Below the pieces are notes generated by a model. That model had not been told where the DNA came from. It ran no database searches and saw only the letters and a list, made by a program, of their open reading frames with translations. Positions 1 to 10,481 of a stretch of 64,000 bases of DNA are shown piece by piece. A program made the translations under genes and the position numbers. The DNA is from Sorangium cellulosum So ce56 (GTDB lineage: Bacteria; Myxococcota_A; Polyangia; Polyangiales; Polyangiaceae), in NCBI RefSeq assembly GCF_000067165.1, contig NC_010162.1, forward strand, positions 10,175,001-10,239,000, written 5' to 3'. Within the stretch, counting starts at the first letter, position 1; every line of letters starts with the position of its first letter.

Positions 1-1756
<1,756 letters not shown>

Positions 1757-1798
1757 GAGGACCCTCTAAGCTCGCGCGGCGAGCCGGCGTGTACTGAA

Positions 1799-1828
1799 AT
1801 TGTACGCGTGTTCCAGTCAGCATGCCAC
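1799..1828 (-). promoter_or_regulatory. Probable sigma70-type promoter of ftsH
   Basis: On the minus strand GTGGCA (1823-1828) and TACAAT (1799-1804) are separated by 18 bases, about 45 bases before the ftsH start. The -10 box is a 5/6 match and the -35 box a 4/6 match, in otherwise very GC-rich DNA. Confidence 0.45.
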
Positions 1829-1919
1829 CCGTCAGCTCGGTCGTCGACCGCGGGTCTCCACCGTGGTGACACGGCGAAAAAAGGGGACTCGACAGGGGCC
1901 GCGGGTGGGGTGCATGCGG

Positions 1920-2945
1920 TCAGGTCCCGCGACGCGCAGACCCGTCCTCGATAAGCACGCTGGACTCCTCTGGAAAGCCCACGGCGATCTCTTCGCCGCC
2001 GCGAACCCGGACGCGCAGCGGCCGCCCCAGCTTGCGAGCCCGCTCGATCGCGAATCGCTGCGCCCGACCGAGCGGAATCGACAGCGGAATCGACAGCGGA
2101 ATCGACAGCGGCTCGCTGCCGTCGAGGACGTCTGGATCGCCGCCAGGCGGCCGCTCTCGCCCGGCGACGAGCATGTCCGAGAGCGCGCAGAGGTGCTCGA
2201 CGATCGCCGGCGACAGGTCCTCGAGGAGCGGCAGGAGCTCGCGGCGGACGCGGACGCGGGTGAAACGGGGATCGCGGTTGCTGGGATCCTCGGCGAACGC
2301 CAGTCGATGTCGGCCGAGGTGGGCCAGGACGTCGGCGCGGCGGGCCTGGAGCAAGGGGCGGATGAGCTCGATGCTCGCCGCCGAGCCCGGCTCCACGCCG
2401 CCACACGCCGCGCCGGCGACGCCGGACGGGAGCGGGGCGCGCGGCGGCAGCACGGCGAGCCCACGCGGCCCCGCGCCCCGCAGCAGGCGCAAGAGCACCG
2501 TCTCGGCCCGGTCGTCCGCGGTATGGCCGGTCGCGATCGCGCGGGCGCCGTGCGCCGCCGCCGCGGCCGCCAGCGCGGCAAACCGGGCGGCGCGCGCCCT
2601 GGCCTGGAGGTTCGCGCCGGGCGCCACGTCCACGCGGGTCTCGGCGTAAGGGACCCCGAGCTGCTCGGACAGGTCGCGCGCGATCGCGAGCTCGGCCGCG
2701 GCCGCGGCGCGGAGGCCGTGGTCGACGCCGTGCGCGACCACCTCGTGGCCGATCCGCCGCCGGAGCAGCGAAAGGACGTGCAGCAGGGCGGTCGAGTCGG
2801 GGCCTCCGGAGCAGGCGCAGAGCACGACGTCGCCGCGAGCGAGCAGCCGCTCGTCCCGGATCAGCCGCTCGGCGAGGCGGATCAGCGACGGGGGGTGCGA
2901 CCGGCCCCGCCTGGGCGGCGGGGGAGGTCCAGCAGGAGGGCTCAT
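1920..2945 (-). CDS. tilS: tRNA(Ile)-lysidine synthase
   Basis: Modifies the wobble cytidine of the CAU-anticodon isoleucine tRNA to lysidine, using ATP and lysine, so that the tRNA reads AUA. The protein has 341 residues. The PP-loop SGGPDST is at 46-52, followed by the GHTADDRAETVLLRLLRG region typical of the family. The ATG at 2945 is preferred over an upstream in-frame start because it overlaps the stop of the preceding small gene (ATGA), which implies translational coupling. The C-terminal part carries three copies of LSIP encoded by a 12-base tandem repeat (2071-2106), which is not a usual family feature. Function is confident; the effect of the repeat is unknown. Confidence 0.93.
   Translation of the reverse strand: MSPPAGPPPPPRRGRSHPPSLIRLAERLIRDERLLARGDVVLCACSGGPDSTALLHVLSLLRRRIGHEVVAHGVDHGLRAAAAAELAIARDLSEQLGVPYAETRVDVAPGANLQARARAARFAALAAAAAAHGARAIATGHTADDRAETVLLRLLRGAGPRGLAVLPPRAPLPSGVAGAACGGVEPGSAASIELIRPLLQARRADVLAHLGRHRLAFAEDPSNRDPRFTRVRVRRELLPLLEDLSPAIVEHLCALSDMLVAGRERPPGGDPDVLDGSEPLSIPLSIPLSIPLGRAQRFAIERARKLGRPLRVRVRGGEEIAVGFPEESSVLIEDGSARRGT
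2071..2106. repeat. 12-bp tandem repeat, three copies, inside tilS
   Basis: AGCGGAATCGAC is repeated exactly three times at 2071, 2083 and 2095. Read on the minus strand it encodes three LSIP units in frame, so copy-number change would keep the tilS frame open. Confidence 0.95.
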
Positions 2946-3178
2946 CGCAGCTCGAACGCTTTGCAGAAGATGATCTCGTCGCGATCCTCGAGCGACGTGC
3001 TCAGGTGCGGCGCGACCGGGTAGCCAAGAGAGCAACGAGGCCCGCGGTCAGGCGGCCCGGCGCCCCCGTCGTCGGGATCGGGGGCAACCGGCTCGAACGA
3101 GGCGCAATCGGGGCAGGCGAACACGAGACGATAGCGCCGCGCCTCTTCGCGGAGGCGATCGTCGAGGTGGTGAATCAT
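2942..3178 (-). CDS. Small CPDC-motif protein, function unknown
   Basis: A 78-residue protein with a charged N-terminus (MIHHLDDRLREEARRYRL) and one CPDC pair at residues 22-25 inside a VFACPDC segment. Further cysteines are at 49 and 72, so a small zinc- or redox-type site is possible. Its stop overlaps the tilS start by ATGA, and it follows the rRNA methyltransferase after a 118-base gap. I recognise no named family. The gene is supported by the coupling with tilS, the correct strand for the run, and the non-random composition (helical start, then CPDC). It could act in metal binding or as a small partner in RNA modification, but nothing in the sequence decides this. Confidence 0.7.
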   Translation of the reverse strand: MIHHLDDRLREEARRYRLVFACPDCASFEPVAPDPDDGGAGPPDRGPRCSLGYPVAPHLSTSLEDRDEIIFCKAFELR

Positions 3179-3296
3179 CCCTGGCAGCGTAGCGCAAGCC
3201 GCCGGGCGACGGCGCCACGCGGTCGCGCGCGGCCCTCCGGCCGAGCTCGGCGGAGCAACGCTCGGCGCGGCGAGCAAGCCGGCGTGCCCGCGCGGA

Positions 3297-4694
3297 TCAG
3301 CGCGGGGATCTGCGGGCGCGGGAGAGCCGCACGATCGACTCGATATGGCTCGTCTGGGGAAAGAGCTCGACCGCCTCGATGTCCGTGATCTCGAAGCCGC
3401 CGCGGAGGATCTCGCCGAGATCGCGCGCGAGGGTGGCCGGATCGCAGGAGACGTAGACGACCACGCGCGCGCTCGAGGCGGCGATCGCGCGCGCCGCGCC
3501 GGGAGCCCCGCTGCGCGGCGGATCCAGCACCACGACGTCGGTGCGGGCCGGGATCGGGTACTGATCGGCGTCCGCCTCGATCGCCTTGCCGGCGAGGCCT
3601 CGAGCGGCGAGGTTCTGCCGCAGGCAAGCGACCGCTCCGGACGAGAGCTCGACGGCCGTGAAGGACGCGGGCCCCGGGGGGCCGGAGGCCACGGCTCCGC
3701 CGGGCTCGGCGCCCGGAGAGGGTCGCAGCGCGCCGCGCGCGAGCAGCACGGAGAGCGTCCCGCTCCCGGCGAACAGCTCCAGGACGTGCGGCGGGCGGGT
3801 GGAGTCGAGGTGGGCAAGCTCGGCGGCGCGGCGGGCGAGGACGGCTGCCCCCTCCTCGGACGGCTGCCCGAACCCGCCCGGCGCGAGGAGCAGCGGCAGG
3901 CCGTCCGCTCCCAGGATCGCGGGCCGCGGATCGCCGAACGACGCGGCCTCGCGCGCGCCGTCGAGCGTGACGCGGGCGCCGGCCCACCCGCCGCGCGCCG
4001 TGCGCTCGTCCAGCCGCTGCCACACGGCCGGCGGCAGCTGGCCACGCCACAGGACCTCGACCACCGGGCGGCTCGAGGCGCCCAGCGAGATCAGGACATC
4101 GCCCTCCCCCACGGCCCCATGGAGGACGCCGGGCAGCTCGCCGGCGAGCGGCGCGATCGCGTCGACAAGCACCACGCAGCGATCGACCGCCGCCACGGCG
4201 TGCGTCCTCGGCGCGCGATACCCCACGCGCACCTCGCCGCGCTCCGCGCGCGCGAACAACCTCGCCCGCGATCGGTAGCCGAGCGGAAGGGGGGCCGGAT
4301 GGACGCGGATCGGCGGCAGATCGGCCTCGGCGAGCGACGTCGCCCGCGCGATGGCTTGCCGGACGATCCGCTCGTGCGCGGCCTGCTGCGCCTCGATACG
4401 GACGTGCATCCAGTCGCAGCCGCCGCAGGCGTCAGCGAAGCGGCACGGCGGAGCGACGCGGTCGGCGCTCGGCTCGACGACATCGAGGAGCCTGCCCCTC
4501 GCCGGGCGTGCGCTCCTGTCGAGCTCGACGTCGACAAGATCACCCGGCGCGGTCCCAGGGACGAAGACGACCTCGCCCGCGAGCCGACCGACCCCCGCGC
4601 CTCCGGCGGCCAGCGCCTCGATACGCAGCTGAGCTCGCTCGCCGGGGCGGTGCCGCGCCCTGGCACCGTTCGAGCGGCGGTGGACAGACTTCAT
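3297..4694 (-). CDS. rlmD: RlmD/TrmA-family rRNA (uracil-C5)-methyltransferase
   Basis: SAM-dependent RNA m5U methyltransferase; in this family RlmD methylates U1939 of 23S rRNA. The protein has 465 residues: an N-terminal TRAM RNA-binding domain (about 20-75), the iron-sulfur cysteines C84, C90, C93 and C173, then a Rossmann methyltransferase domain with LELFAGSGTLS, LDPPRSG and the catalytic cysteine in YVSCDP (C417). The ATG at 4694 is chosen because it overlaps the stop of the upstream kinase gene (ATGA) and the TRAM domain begins soon after. Which uridine is modified cannot be told from sequence, as RlmC, RlmD and TrmA types are close. It sits among other RNA-modification genes (mnmA, tilS). 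Confidence 0.88.
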   Translation of the reverse strand: MKSVHRRSNGARARHRPGERAQLRIEALAAGGAGVGRLAGEVVFVPGTAPGDLVDVELDRSARPARGRLLDVVEPSADRVAPPCRFADACGGCDWMHVRIEAQQAAHERIVRQAIARATSLAEADLPPIRVHPAPLPLGYRSRARLFARAERGEVRVGYRAPRTHAVAAVDRCVVLVDAIAPLAGELPGVLHGAVGEGDVLISLGASSRPVVEVLWRGQLPPAVWQRLDERTARGGWAGARVTLDGAREAASFGDPRPAILGADGLPLLLAPGGFGQPSEEGAAVLARRAAELAHLDSTRPPHVLELFAGSGTLSVLLARGALRPSPGAEPGGAVASGPPGPASFTAVELSSGAVACLRQNLAARGLAGKAIEADADQYPIPARTDVVVLDPPRSGAPGAARAIAASSARVVVYVSCDPATLARDLGEILRGGFEITDIEAVELFPQTSHIESIVRLSRARRSPR

Positions 4695-7000
4695 CCCTTC
4701 ATCGTAAGGCGCTGCTGGCGGATCGGGTCGGGGTGGATGACGGACGCTCGGCCGCGGACAGCGAGGCCGCGCCTGTGCCCGTCCCCCGCGGAGCCCCCGG
4801 GTACGCAGGAGCTCGACTGGCCCGTGGTGGTCGCGTCCGTCGAGGCGGGCGACGCAGGGACAGCGTCCACGCCCCTGGAAGGCGAGGACTGCGCGGCGCT
4901 CGTCTTCATGTAGATCAGCGCGCCGATACCGAGCACGCACAGCACGGTGAGGGTGATGACGGCGACGAGCACGAGCGTGTTCCTGCCGTTCCCCTTGGAC
5001 GCCGCGTCCTGCGTGGCGGCCCAGATGGCCGCCGGATCCGGGCGCGGCAGGGAGAGCGCCGTCTCGATCTGCGACTGTGGAGGCTGCGCTGTCGCCGCGG
5101 ACGCGAACAGCTGGGCCTGCCCCACGGTCATCGGCGGCGGTGCCGCCTGCACCGGCGAGCCGACAGCGGGCGCATGGGCCGGGGCATGACCCTGGCCATT
5201 GAACGGGAGCGCGTACGGGACCGCAGCGTGCGCCGGCGACGGCGCGGCGACGGCAGGGGTCCTGGTCATCCGGGCGTGACGCGCAGGCTCGCTCGCGCTC
5301 TGCAAAACCGGCGGTGGATCCTGCGACGGGAGCGCGAGCGTGGACGCGAGCGGGTTGCCCAGATCGCTGTCCAGGAGGCCTCCCTTGGGGAGGGGCGCGA
5401 GCTCGCCGGTGTCGAAGTCGCGCGGAGGGTACGGGCTCGAGGAGAGCGGAGGCGGAGCAGGATCGTGGCCGCCGGGCACGCGCGGTGGGCTCGGGTAGGA
5501 CGGCGAAAAGCCGGGGCGCGCCGTCGACATGCCAGGGCGCACCGTGGCAATGCCGGACTGGACGCCGGCCTGGCGAGGCTGCGCTGGCGCCGGCTCGGGC
5601 ACCATGCCTGCCGCCGGGCGCACCATCGGGCGCTCCCCATGAGGAAGGGAGCGCACCGGCTCGGCTTGCTCGCGCGTCGCGACCGTCGTCGGGACATCCT
5701 CATCGTCATCCATCAGCGATGAGGCGACCATCTGCCGGTCGTCCGCGTCCCTCGGCGGCGGGCGCCCGACCGGCGCGATCCCGCTCGCCGGCGGAGCGTT
5801 GTGCCGCAGGATCTGCGGCGGCGTGAGGCGCTGCTGCGGCTCAGGCTCTCGACCTCGGCTGCGCAGCCCGACGCTGTCCGTGGCCGTCGTCGAGCTGCGC
5901 GCGCGCACCTGCTCGACGTTGATGGTGGACGTCACCTCGGCGGCCCACGCGAGGTGCGCCTCACGCTTCTGGATGCGATCGACGAACACCTGCTGCACGA
6001 ACTGCGCGACCTCTTCGGAGCCAACGAAGACCCCGCTCCTCATCAGGAAATTCTGCAGGGCTCGCGAGAACTCACGCGCGGTCTGGAAGCGGTCTTGCTT
6101 GTGCTTGGCGAGCGCCTTCATGACCACGCTCTCCAGCTCGATCGGATAGTCGGGCACGATCGTGGACGGCGGCGGGACCACGCAGGCCTGCACCTTCTCG
6201 AGCGTGTCGAGATCCGTATCCATCCGGAAGAGGCGCTGGTTCGTCGTGAGCTCCCAGAGGACGACCCCGAGCGCGAACACGTCGGTCGTGCGATCGATCT
6301 CGTTGCCGCGCACCTGCTCGGGAGACATGTAGGCCAACTTGCCTTTCAGCGTTCCCGCGCGGGTGGACGACAGCCGGTCGGCCACCTTGGCGATCCCGAA
6401 ATCCACGACCTTGGTGTAGCCGTCGTAGGTGAGGAACAGGTTGTGCGGCGTGACGTCTCGGTGCACAAGGCCGAGCAGCTGGCCGTTCTTTCCGCGCAGC
6501 TCGTGAGCGGCGTGAAGCCCCTCTGCGGCATCGGAGCAGATGCGCGCAGCGAGCTCGGGTGAGATGCGCAACCGGCGCTCCTCCGCGCGGCGCATCACCT
6601 CCCGGAGCGGCTCGCCGTGGAGGTACTCCATGGCGATCCAGTAGGTGTTGTCGTCCTTCCCGAGATCGAAGACCTGCGCGACGTTGGCGTGGTTGATGCC
6701 AGCCGCGATGCGCGCCTCATCCAGGAACATGTCGACGAACTGATCGTCCTCGACCAGATGAGGGTGGATCCGCTTGATCGCGACCCACTTTTGGAAGCCG
6801 CCCGGGCCATCCATGCGAGCCAGGTGAACGCTCGCCATTCCGCCCACCCCGATCTCGTCGACCACACGGTAACGGCCCAGGAAGTAGGTCCCCTGCTGCT
6901 TCTCGGACTCCTTCGCGCGCGCTTCGAGCGATGAATTGGTCGACCCGGGGCTTGGAGGTCCGCCCATTCGCGATGCGGGTCGAGGCGGGGGTTGGGGCAT
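4691..7000 (-). CDS. Membrane-anchored Ser/Thr protein kinase
   Basis: A 769-residue Hanks-type kinase, probably a transmembrane sensor. The kinase domain spans about 43-325: glycine loop GVGGMASV at 51-58, VAIK lysine K76, HRD at 180-182, DFG at 200-202 and MSPE at 225-228. The catalytic loop reads HRDVTPHN, so the usual lysine two residues after the aspartate is threonine, a substitution I recall as frequent in myxobacterial kinases. A long proline- and alanine-rich, probably disordered region (about 370-665) leads to one membrane span near the C-terminus (LVLVAVITLTVLCVLGIGAL) and only a short outer tail, so there is no obvious extracellular sensor domain. The stop overlaps the rlmD start. 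Substrates are unknown. Confidence 0.93.
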   Translation of the reverse strand: MPQPPPRPASRMGGPPSPGSTNSSLEARAKESEKQQGTYFLGRYRVVDEIGVGGMASVHLARMDGPGGFQKWVAIKRIHPHLVEDDQFVDMFLDEARIAAGINHANVAQVFDLGKDDNTYWIAMEYLHGEPLREVMRRAEERRLRISPELAARICSDAAEGLHAAHELRGKNGQLLGLVHRDVTPHNLFLTYDGYTKVVDFGIAKVADRLSSTRAGTLKGKLAYMSPEQVRGNEIDRTTDVFALGVVLWELTTNQRLFRMDTDLDTLEKVQACVVPPPSTIVPDYPIELESVVMKALAKHKQDRFQTAREFSRALQNFLMRSGVFVGSEEVAQFVQQVFVDRIQKREAHLAWAAEVTSTINVEQVRARSSTTATDSVGLRSRGREPEPQQRLTPPQILRHNAPPASGIAPVGRPPPRDADDRQMVASSLMDDDEDVPTTVATREQAEPVRSLPHGERPMVRPAAGMVPEPAPAQPRQAGVQSGIATVRPGMSTARPGFSPSYPSPPRVPGGHDPAPPPLSSSPYPPRDFDTGELAPLPKGGLLDSDLGNPLASTLALPSQDPPPVLQSASEPARHARMTRTPAVAAPSPAHAAVPYALPFNGQGHAPAHAPAVGSPVQAAPPPMTVGQAQLFASAATAQPPQSQIETALSLPRPDPAAIWAATQDAASKGNGRNTLVLVAVITLTVLCVLGIGALIYMKTSAAQSSPSRGVDAVPASPASTDATTTGQSSSCVPGGSAGDGHRRGLAVRGRASVIHPDPIRQQRLTMKG

Positions 7001-7157
7001 GAGCGGTCACTACTTTACCGCGAGTTCGCGGCGCTTTGCCATGTCGTCTCGGCCAGGACACCTTCCAGATGGTCAGCTTCAATCCACCGGGACGCTGAAG
7101 GCGCCTGTCCCGACAGGTAGGACACCACCTGAAACCCAGGACGGAGTCGTGACGGGC

Positions 7158-7811
7158 TCAGGGGAACGGTTGCCCAGGTTGACCCCGCTCGAAGTAGAAG
7201 CGGAACCCCCCGGTGACCCGCGAGAGGAGCTCCCGAGGGATGGCGTCGGCCGGATTACCGAGCCCTGCGTCGCGCGGATCGCCGACCCAGACGTCGAACG
7301 TCGCGTCGGTGTACTTGTCGACCGCGTCCGTCTCGTTGGGATCGCCGCTGAACAGCGCCTGGAACTTGATGGTCCCATCGACGGCGTAGAGCACGATGTT
7401 CTGGTTGTGGCAGGACCGCTGGAGGTAAAGCGCCATGTGCACGAGCGGCGCGAGCCCCTCCGGCTTCGGGGTCGGTGGAGGCGAGCCCGGCAGCTGGACG
7501 CCGGGCGGGAGCCCGACGCTCAGGTCGACGTCGAGCTTGTTCACGGTCCCGTCCCCGCGGATGAGGTCGACGTCATCGATCAGGACCGCGAGCCCGTCCG
7601 AGATCTCCTGCAGGTCGCTCCCCCGCTGCACCCGGACCTGCAATGTGGAGCGGTAGGGGACCGCAGCGAAGAAGTCCGGGTTCATGTCGTAGCTGTCGTC
7701 CCAGCAGCCGGCCGCGCGCAGCCGTTCGCTGACGACCTCGCCTTCCCCCTGCCCGAGCGAGCACCCGAGCGAGAGCGCGCAGGCGAGGGGCGCGAGCGCA
7801 CGGGCCCTCAT
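7158..7811 (-). CDS. Putative lipoprotein, function unknown
   Basis: A 217-residue exported protein. It starts MRARALAPLACALSLGCS, a short signal peptide ending in a possible lipobox (SLGC; not a perfect match, so lipidation is probable rather than sure). The mature part has two further cysteines (GCWDDSYD, RSCHNQ), a VVSERLRAAGCWDDSYDMN start and a GGFRFYFERGQPG end. I recognise no enzyme motif. The ATG overlaps the mnmA stop (ATGA), so the lipoprotein is translated with a tRNA thiolation enzyme, and the kinase gene follows 157 bases later. The coupling is probably an operon accident of a compact run, not a functional link. Confidence 0.75.
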   Translation of the reverse strand: MRARALAPLACALSLGCSLGQGEGEVVSERLRAAGCWDDSYDMNPDFFAAVPYRSTLQVRVQRGSDLQEISDGLAVLIDDVDLIRGDGTVNKLDVDLSVGLPPGVQLPGSPPPTPKPEGLAPLVHMALYLQRSCHNQNIVLYAVDGTIKFQALFSGDPNETDAVDKYTDATFDVWVGDPRDAGLGNPADAIPRELLSRVTGGFRFYFERGQPGQPFP

Positions 7812-8965
7812 GACGCCGCCTGCGAGCGAAGGGCCGCCTTGATGCGGCCTCCCCCGAGGACGCGATCGCCCCGGTAGACCACGGCCATCTGCCCGGGGGA
7901 GACCGACCGCACCGGGCTCGCGAACCGCGCCACGAAGCTCTCCGCGCCCGTCGCGGGGTCGCGGCGCCGCTCGATGATGCCAGGCGCCGCCTCGTGCCGC
8001 GCGCGCACCCGCACCTCGGCCTCCAGGGGGAAGACCGCGTCGTCGCACCACACCGCGTCGGCGATCTCGGCGCCCGCGGCGTACAGATCGCCCTCGTCGC
8101 CGAGGTGCACCGCGCCGGACGCGGCGTCGAGGCCCACGACGAACGCGGGCCGGCCGAGCGAGACGCCGATGCCCTTGCGCTGGCCCACCGTGAAGCCGTG
8201 CACCCCGCCGTGCGACCCGACAACGCGGCCGTCCCGATCGACGATGGGGCCGGGCCGGAGCCTGTCCGCGGCGCGGTCGGCCACGAACGGCGCGTAACGG
8301 CCGGACGGGATGAAGCAGAGCTCCTGGCTCTCCCCCTTCTCGGCGCCCGGGAGCCCGCGGGCGATCGCCTCGGCGCGCACCTCGTCCTTGGTCGAGTCGC
8401 CGAGCGGGAAGAGGAGCCGCGACAGCTCGTCCGACCGGAGCATGTGCAGGAAATAGCTCTGATCCTTGTGCCGATCGCGGCCGCGGTAGAGGCGAGCGCC
8501 GCCCTCCTCCAGGACGACCCGCGCATAGTGGCCCGTCGCGACCCACGAGACCCCGAGCCGCTCCGCCAGCGGGAACAGCTCCCGGAGCTTGACGGAACGG
8601 TTGCAGGCCACGCACGGGCTCGGCGTCTCACCCGCGAGGTAGGCCTCGACGAAGGGGTCGACGACGTGCTCGCGGAACAGGGCGCGGCGGTCGAACGTGT
8701 AGTGCGGGATCCCGAGGTGATCGGCGACCCGGCGGGCGTCGTGCTGATCCTCGGGCGCGCAGCAGCGGCTCTTGACGCTGCCGTCGTCGGGGTAGTCCCA
8801 GAGGTGCAGCGTCACGCCGACGACCTCGTATCCAGCGTCGCAGAGGCGCGCCGCCGCGACGGACGAGTCGACTCCGCCGCTCATCGCGATGAAGACGCGT
8901 GCCCCCGACGAGGGCCGCTCGCCGGGCCGCGCCGTACCGTCGGCCTCTCGGACCAGAGTTGCCAT
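7808..8965 (-). CDS. mnmA: tRNA-specific 2-thiouridylase MnmA
   Basis: ATP-dependent enzyme that puts sulfur on C2 of the wobble uridine in Glu, Gln and Lys tRNAs. Sulfur normally comes from a cysteine desulfurase, for which iscS at 47745 is a candidate here. The protein has 385 residues. The PP-loop SGGVDSS is at 29-35, the catalytic cysteine in SPCVACN is C118, and the persulfide cysteine in QELCFIP is C217. GHYARV and FTVGQRKGIG are typical family blocks. The ATG at 8965 fits the family's usual length; an upstream in-frame ATG would add 46 arginine-rich residues with no similarity. It is the first gene of the minus-strand run reaching ftsH. Confidence 0.96.
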   Translation of the reverse strand: MATLVREADGTARPGERPSSGARVFIAMSGGVDSSVAAARLCDAGYEVVGVTLHLWDYPDDGSVKSRCCAPEDQHDARRVADHLGIPHYTFDRRALFREHVVDPFVEAYLAGETPSPCVACNRSVKLRELFPLAERLGVSWVATGHYARVVLEEGGARLYRGRDRHKDQSYFLHMLRSDELSRLLFPLGDSTKDEVRAEAIARGLPGAEKGESQELCFIPSGRYAPFVADRAADRLRPGPIVDRDGRVVGSHGGVHGFTVGQRKGIGVSLGRPAFVVGLDAASGAVHLGDEGDLYAAGAEIADAVWCDDAVFPLEAEVRVRARHEAAPGIIERRRDPATGAESFVARFASPVRSVSPGQMAVVYRGDRVLGGGRIKAALRSQAAS

Positions 8966-9146
8966 TTCCGTTCTTATAGCGTGGATTCCTCGCCGCGGCC
9001 GGACGCCGCGGGCGAACCCGCGCGGGATGCCGCGGCGAGCTCGCGCGAGGAGCCGGGACGGCGGCGCGCCGGCGAATGAACGATCAGGCTGGCTCTCCGC
9101 CATTCACCCTTGGCCACCCCCGCAGGGCGCGTGTACCGTCTGCCAG

Positions 9147-10439
9147 ATGCCGAGCGGGGTCGTGCTCGTGATCGAGGACGAGGAGTACATCGCGGACCTG
9201 CTCGCCACCGCGATCCGGGAGGCAGGTTACGAGGTCATCTTCTGCGCCACCGCGGAGGCCGGGCTCTCCACCGCCTGCACCCTGGAGCCCGAGTGCATCG
9301 TCTGCGACATCGGCCTGCCCGACCACGACGGCTACTGGGTCGCGCGCAACGTGCGCACCCAGCCGTCCCGGGTATCGGTCACCCCGTTCCTGTTCCTCTC
9401 CGCGCTCGACGACCAGGAGGCCCGCCTCGAAGGGTTCCACGTGGGCGCCGACGTCTACATGACCAAGCCGTTCCGGGTCGGCGAGGTCGTCGCGCAGATC
9501 GGGGCGCTCGTGCAGATGGCGTCGCGCCTGCGCCAGCGGCGGGACAGCCTCATGTCCATCCCGACCTCCGTCGATCAGACCGCGATCGAGGGCGATCTCA
9601 GCCAGATGTCCATCGCGACCGTCCTCACGGTCCTCGAGATGGAGCGGCGGTCGGGCGTGTTCGAGGTGAGCAGCAAGAAACGTCGGGCTCAGCTGGACAT
9701 CGCCGAAGGGTGCATCGTCGAGGGGACCGTGGGAGGCACGCGCGCCTCGGCGCTCGCCGCGCTCCGGACCATGCTCAGCTGGAAGGTCGGACGGTTCGCG
9801 TTCGTGCCCGGCGTCCGCCCCTTGCCCGCGCAGCGGACATCCATCGCTGCGTACCTGCTCGAGGCGACCCGGCTCGAGGACGAGAGCGCCCGCGTCGAGC
9901 TTCCGCTCCCGCCGTCGCGACGCCGTCCGGAGCCCCGGAGCGCGACGACGGCGCTCGGCGGGCCGTCGTCCATTCTGGACGACGTCGCGCCGCCGTCGTC
10001 GCGCGTCGTGTCCGAGGAGCGCCTGCGCCGCGGGCCCACCCCTGCGCCGCCGAAGGGCTCCGACCCCGGCGTGGCGATCTCCGATGGGCCGCCGTCGCTC
10101 GAGCTGAACTTCGAGTTCGAGCTGGCGACCCCGGCGGCGCCGCCGACGCTGCCCTCGCTGGCCCGCAGGACGGCGAGGCCGTCGAGCCAGCGCGGCGTGC
10201 GCGTGGAGGAGAGCGAGCCTCCGACGCTCCCGCGAGGCGGGAGCCGACCGCCCCCCTCGCGCCCGTCCTCGCCAGGGCGCGAGCGGCAGAGCGCCGTGGA
10301 CACGGGCGAGCTCTCCCGCGGGACCCTCGCTCCCCCAGAGACCCAGCCGGCAAGCCACGAAGGCCCGCAGCGCGCGACCCCGATCCCCCCGAGACCGGCG
10401 CCGGCCAGGCCTCCCCGCCCCGACGCGAAGAAGCGCTGA
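9147..10439 (+). CDS. Response regulator: REC domain plus DUF4388 (PATAN) domain
   Basis: A 430-residue single-protein regulator without a DNA-binding domain. The receiver domain is residues 4-120, with acidic residues at 10-12, the phospho-acceptor D54 (VCDIGLPDHDG) and the lysine of YMTKPF at 107. A PATAN/DUF4388 domain (about 146-225) carries the DLSQMSIATVLTVLE and SGVFEV blocks. The rest is a long proline-, arginine- and serine-rich region, probably disordered. No histidine kinase is adjacent, so it is an orphan. In the published family, REC-PATAN proteins act in motility and polarity signalling; applying that here is an inference. It is divergent from mnmA across 181 bases. Confidence 0.9.
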   Translation: MPSGVVLVIEDEEYIADLLATAIREAGYEVIFCATAEAGLSTACTLEPECIVCDIGLPDHDGYWVARNVRTQPSRVSVTPFLFLSALDDQEARLEGFHVGADVYMTKPFRVGEVVAQIGALVQMASRLRQRRDSLMSIPTSVDQTAIEGDLSQMSIATVLTVLEMERRSGVFEVSSKKRRAQLDIAEGCIVEGTVGGTRASALAALRTMLSWKVGRFAFVPGVRPLPAQRTSIAAYLLEATRLEDESARVELPLPPSRRRPEPRSATTALGGPSSILDDVAPPSSRVVSEERLRRGPTPAPPKGSDPGVAISDGPPSLELNFEFELATPAAPPTLPSLARRTARPSSQRGVRVEESEPPTLPRGGSRPPPSRPSSPGRERQSAVDTGELSRGTLAPPETQPASHEGPQRATPIPPRPAPARPPRPDAKKR

Positions 10440-10481
10440 CGGCGGGCAACGGGTACAACAAGAAGAAGCGGAAGCGCCTAT

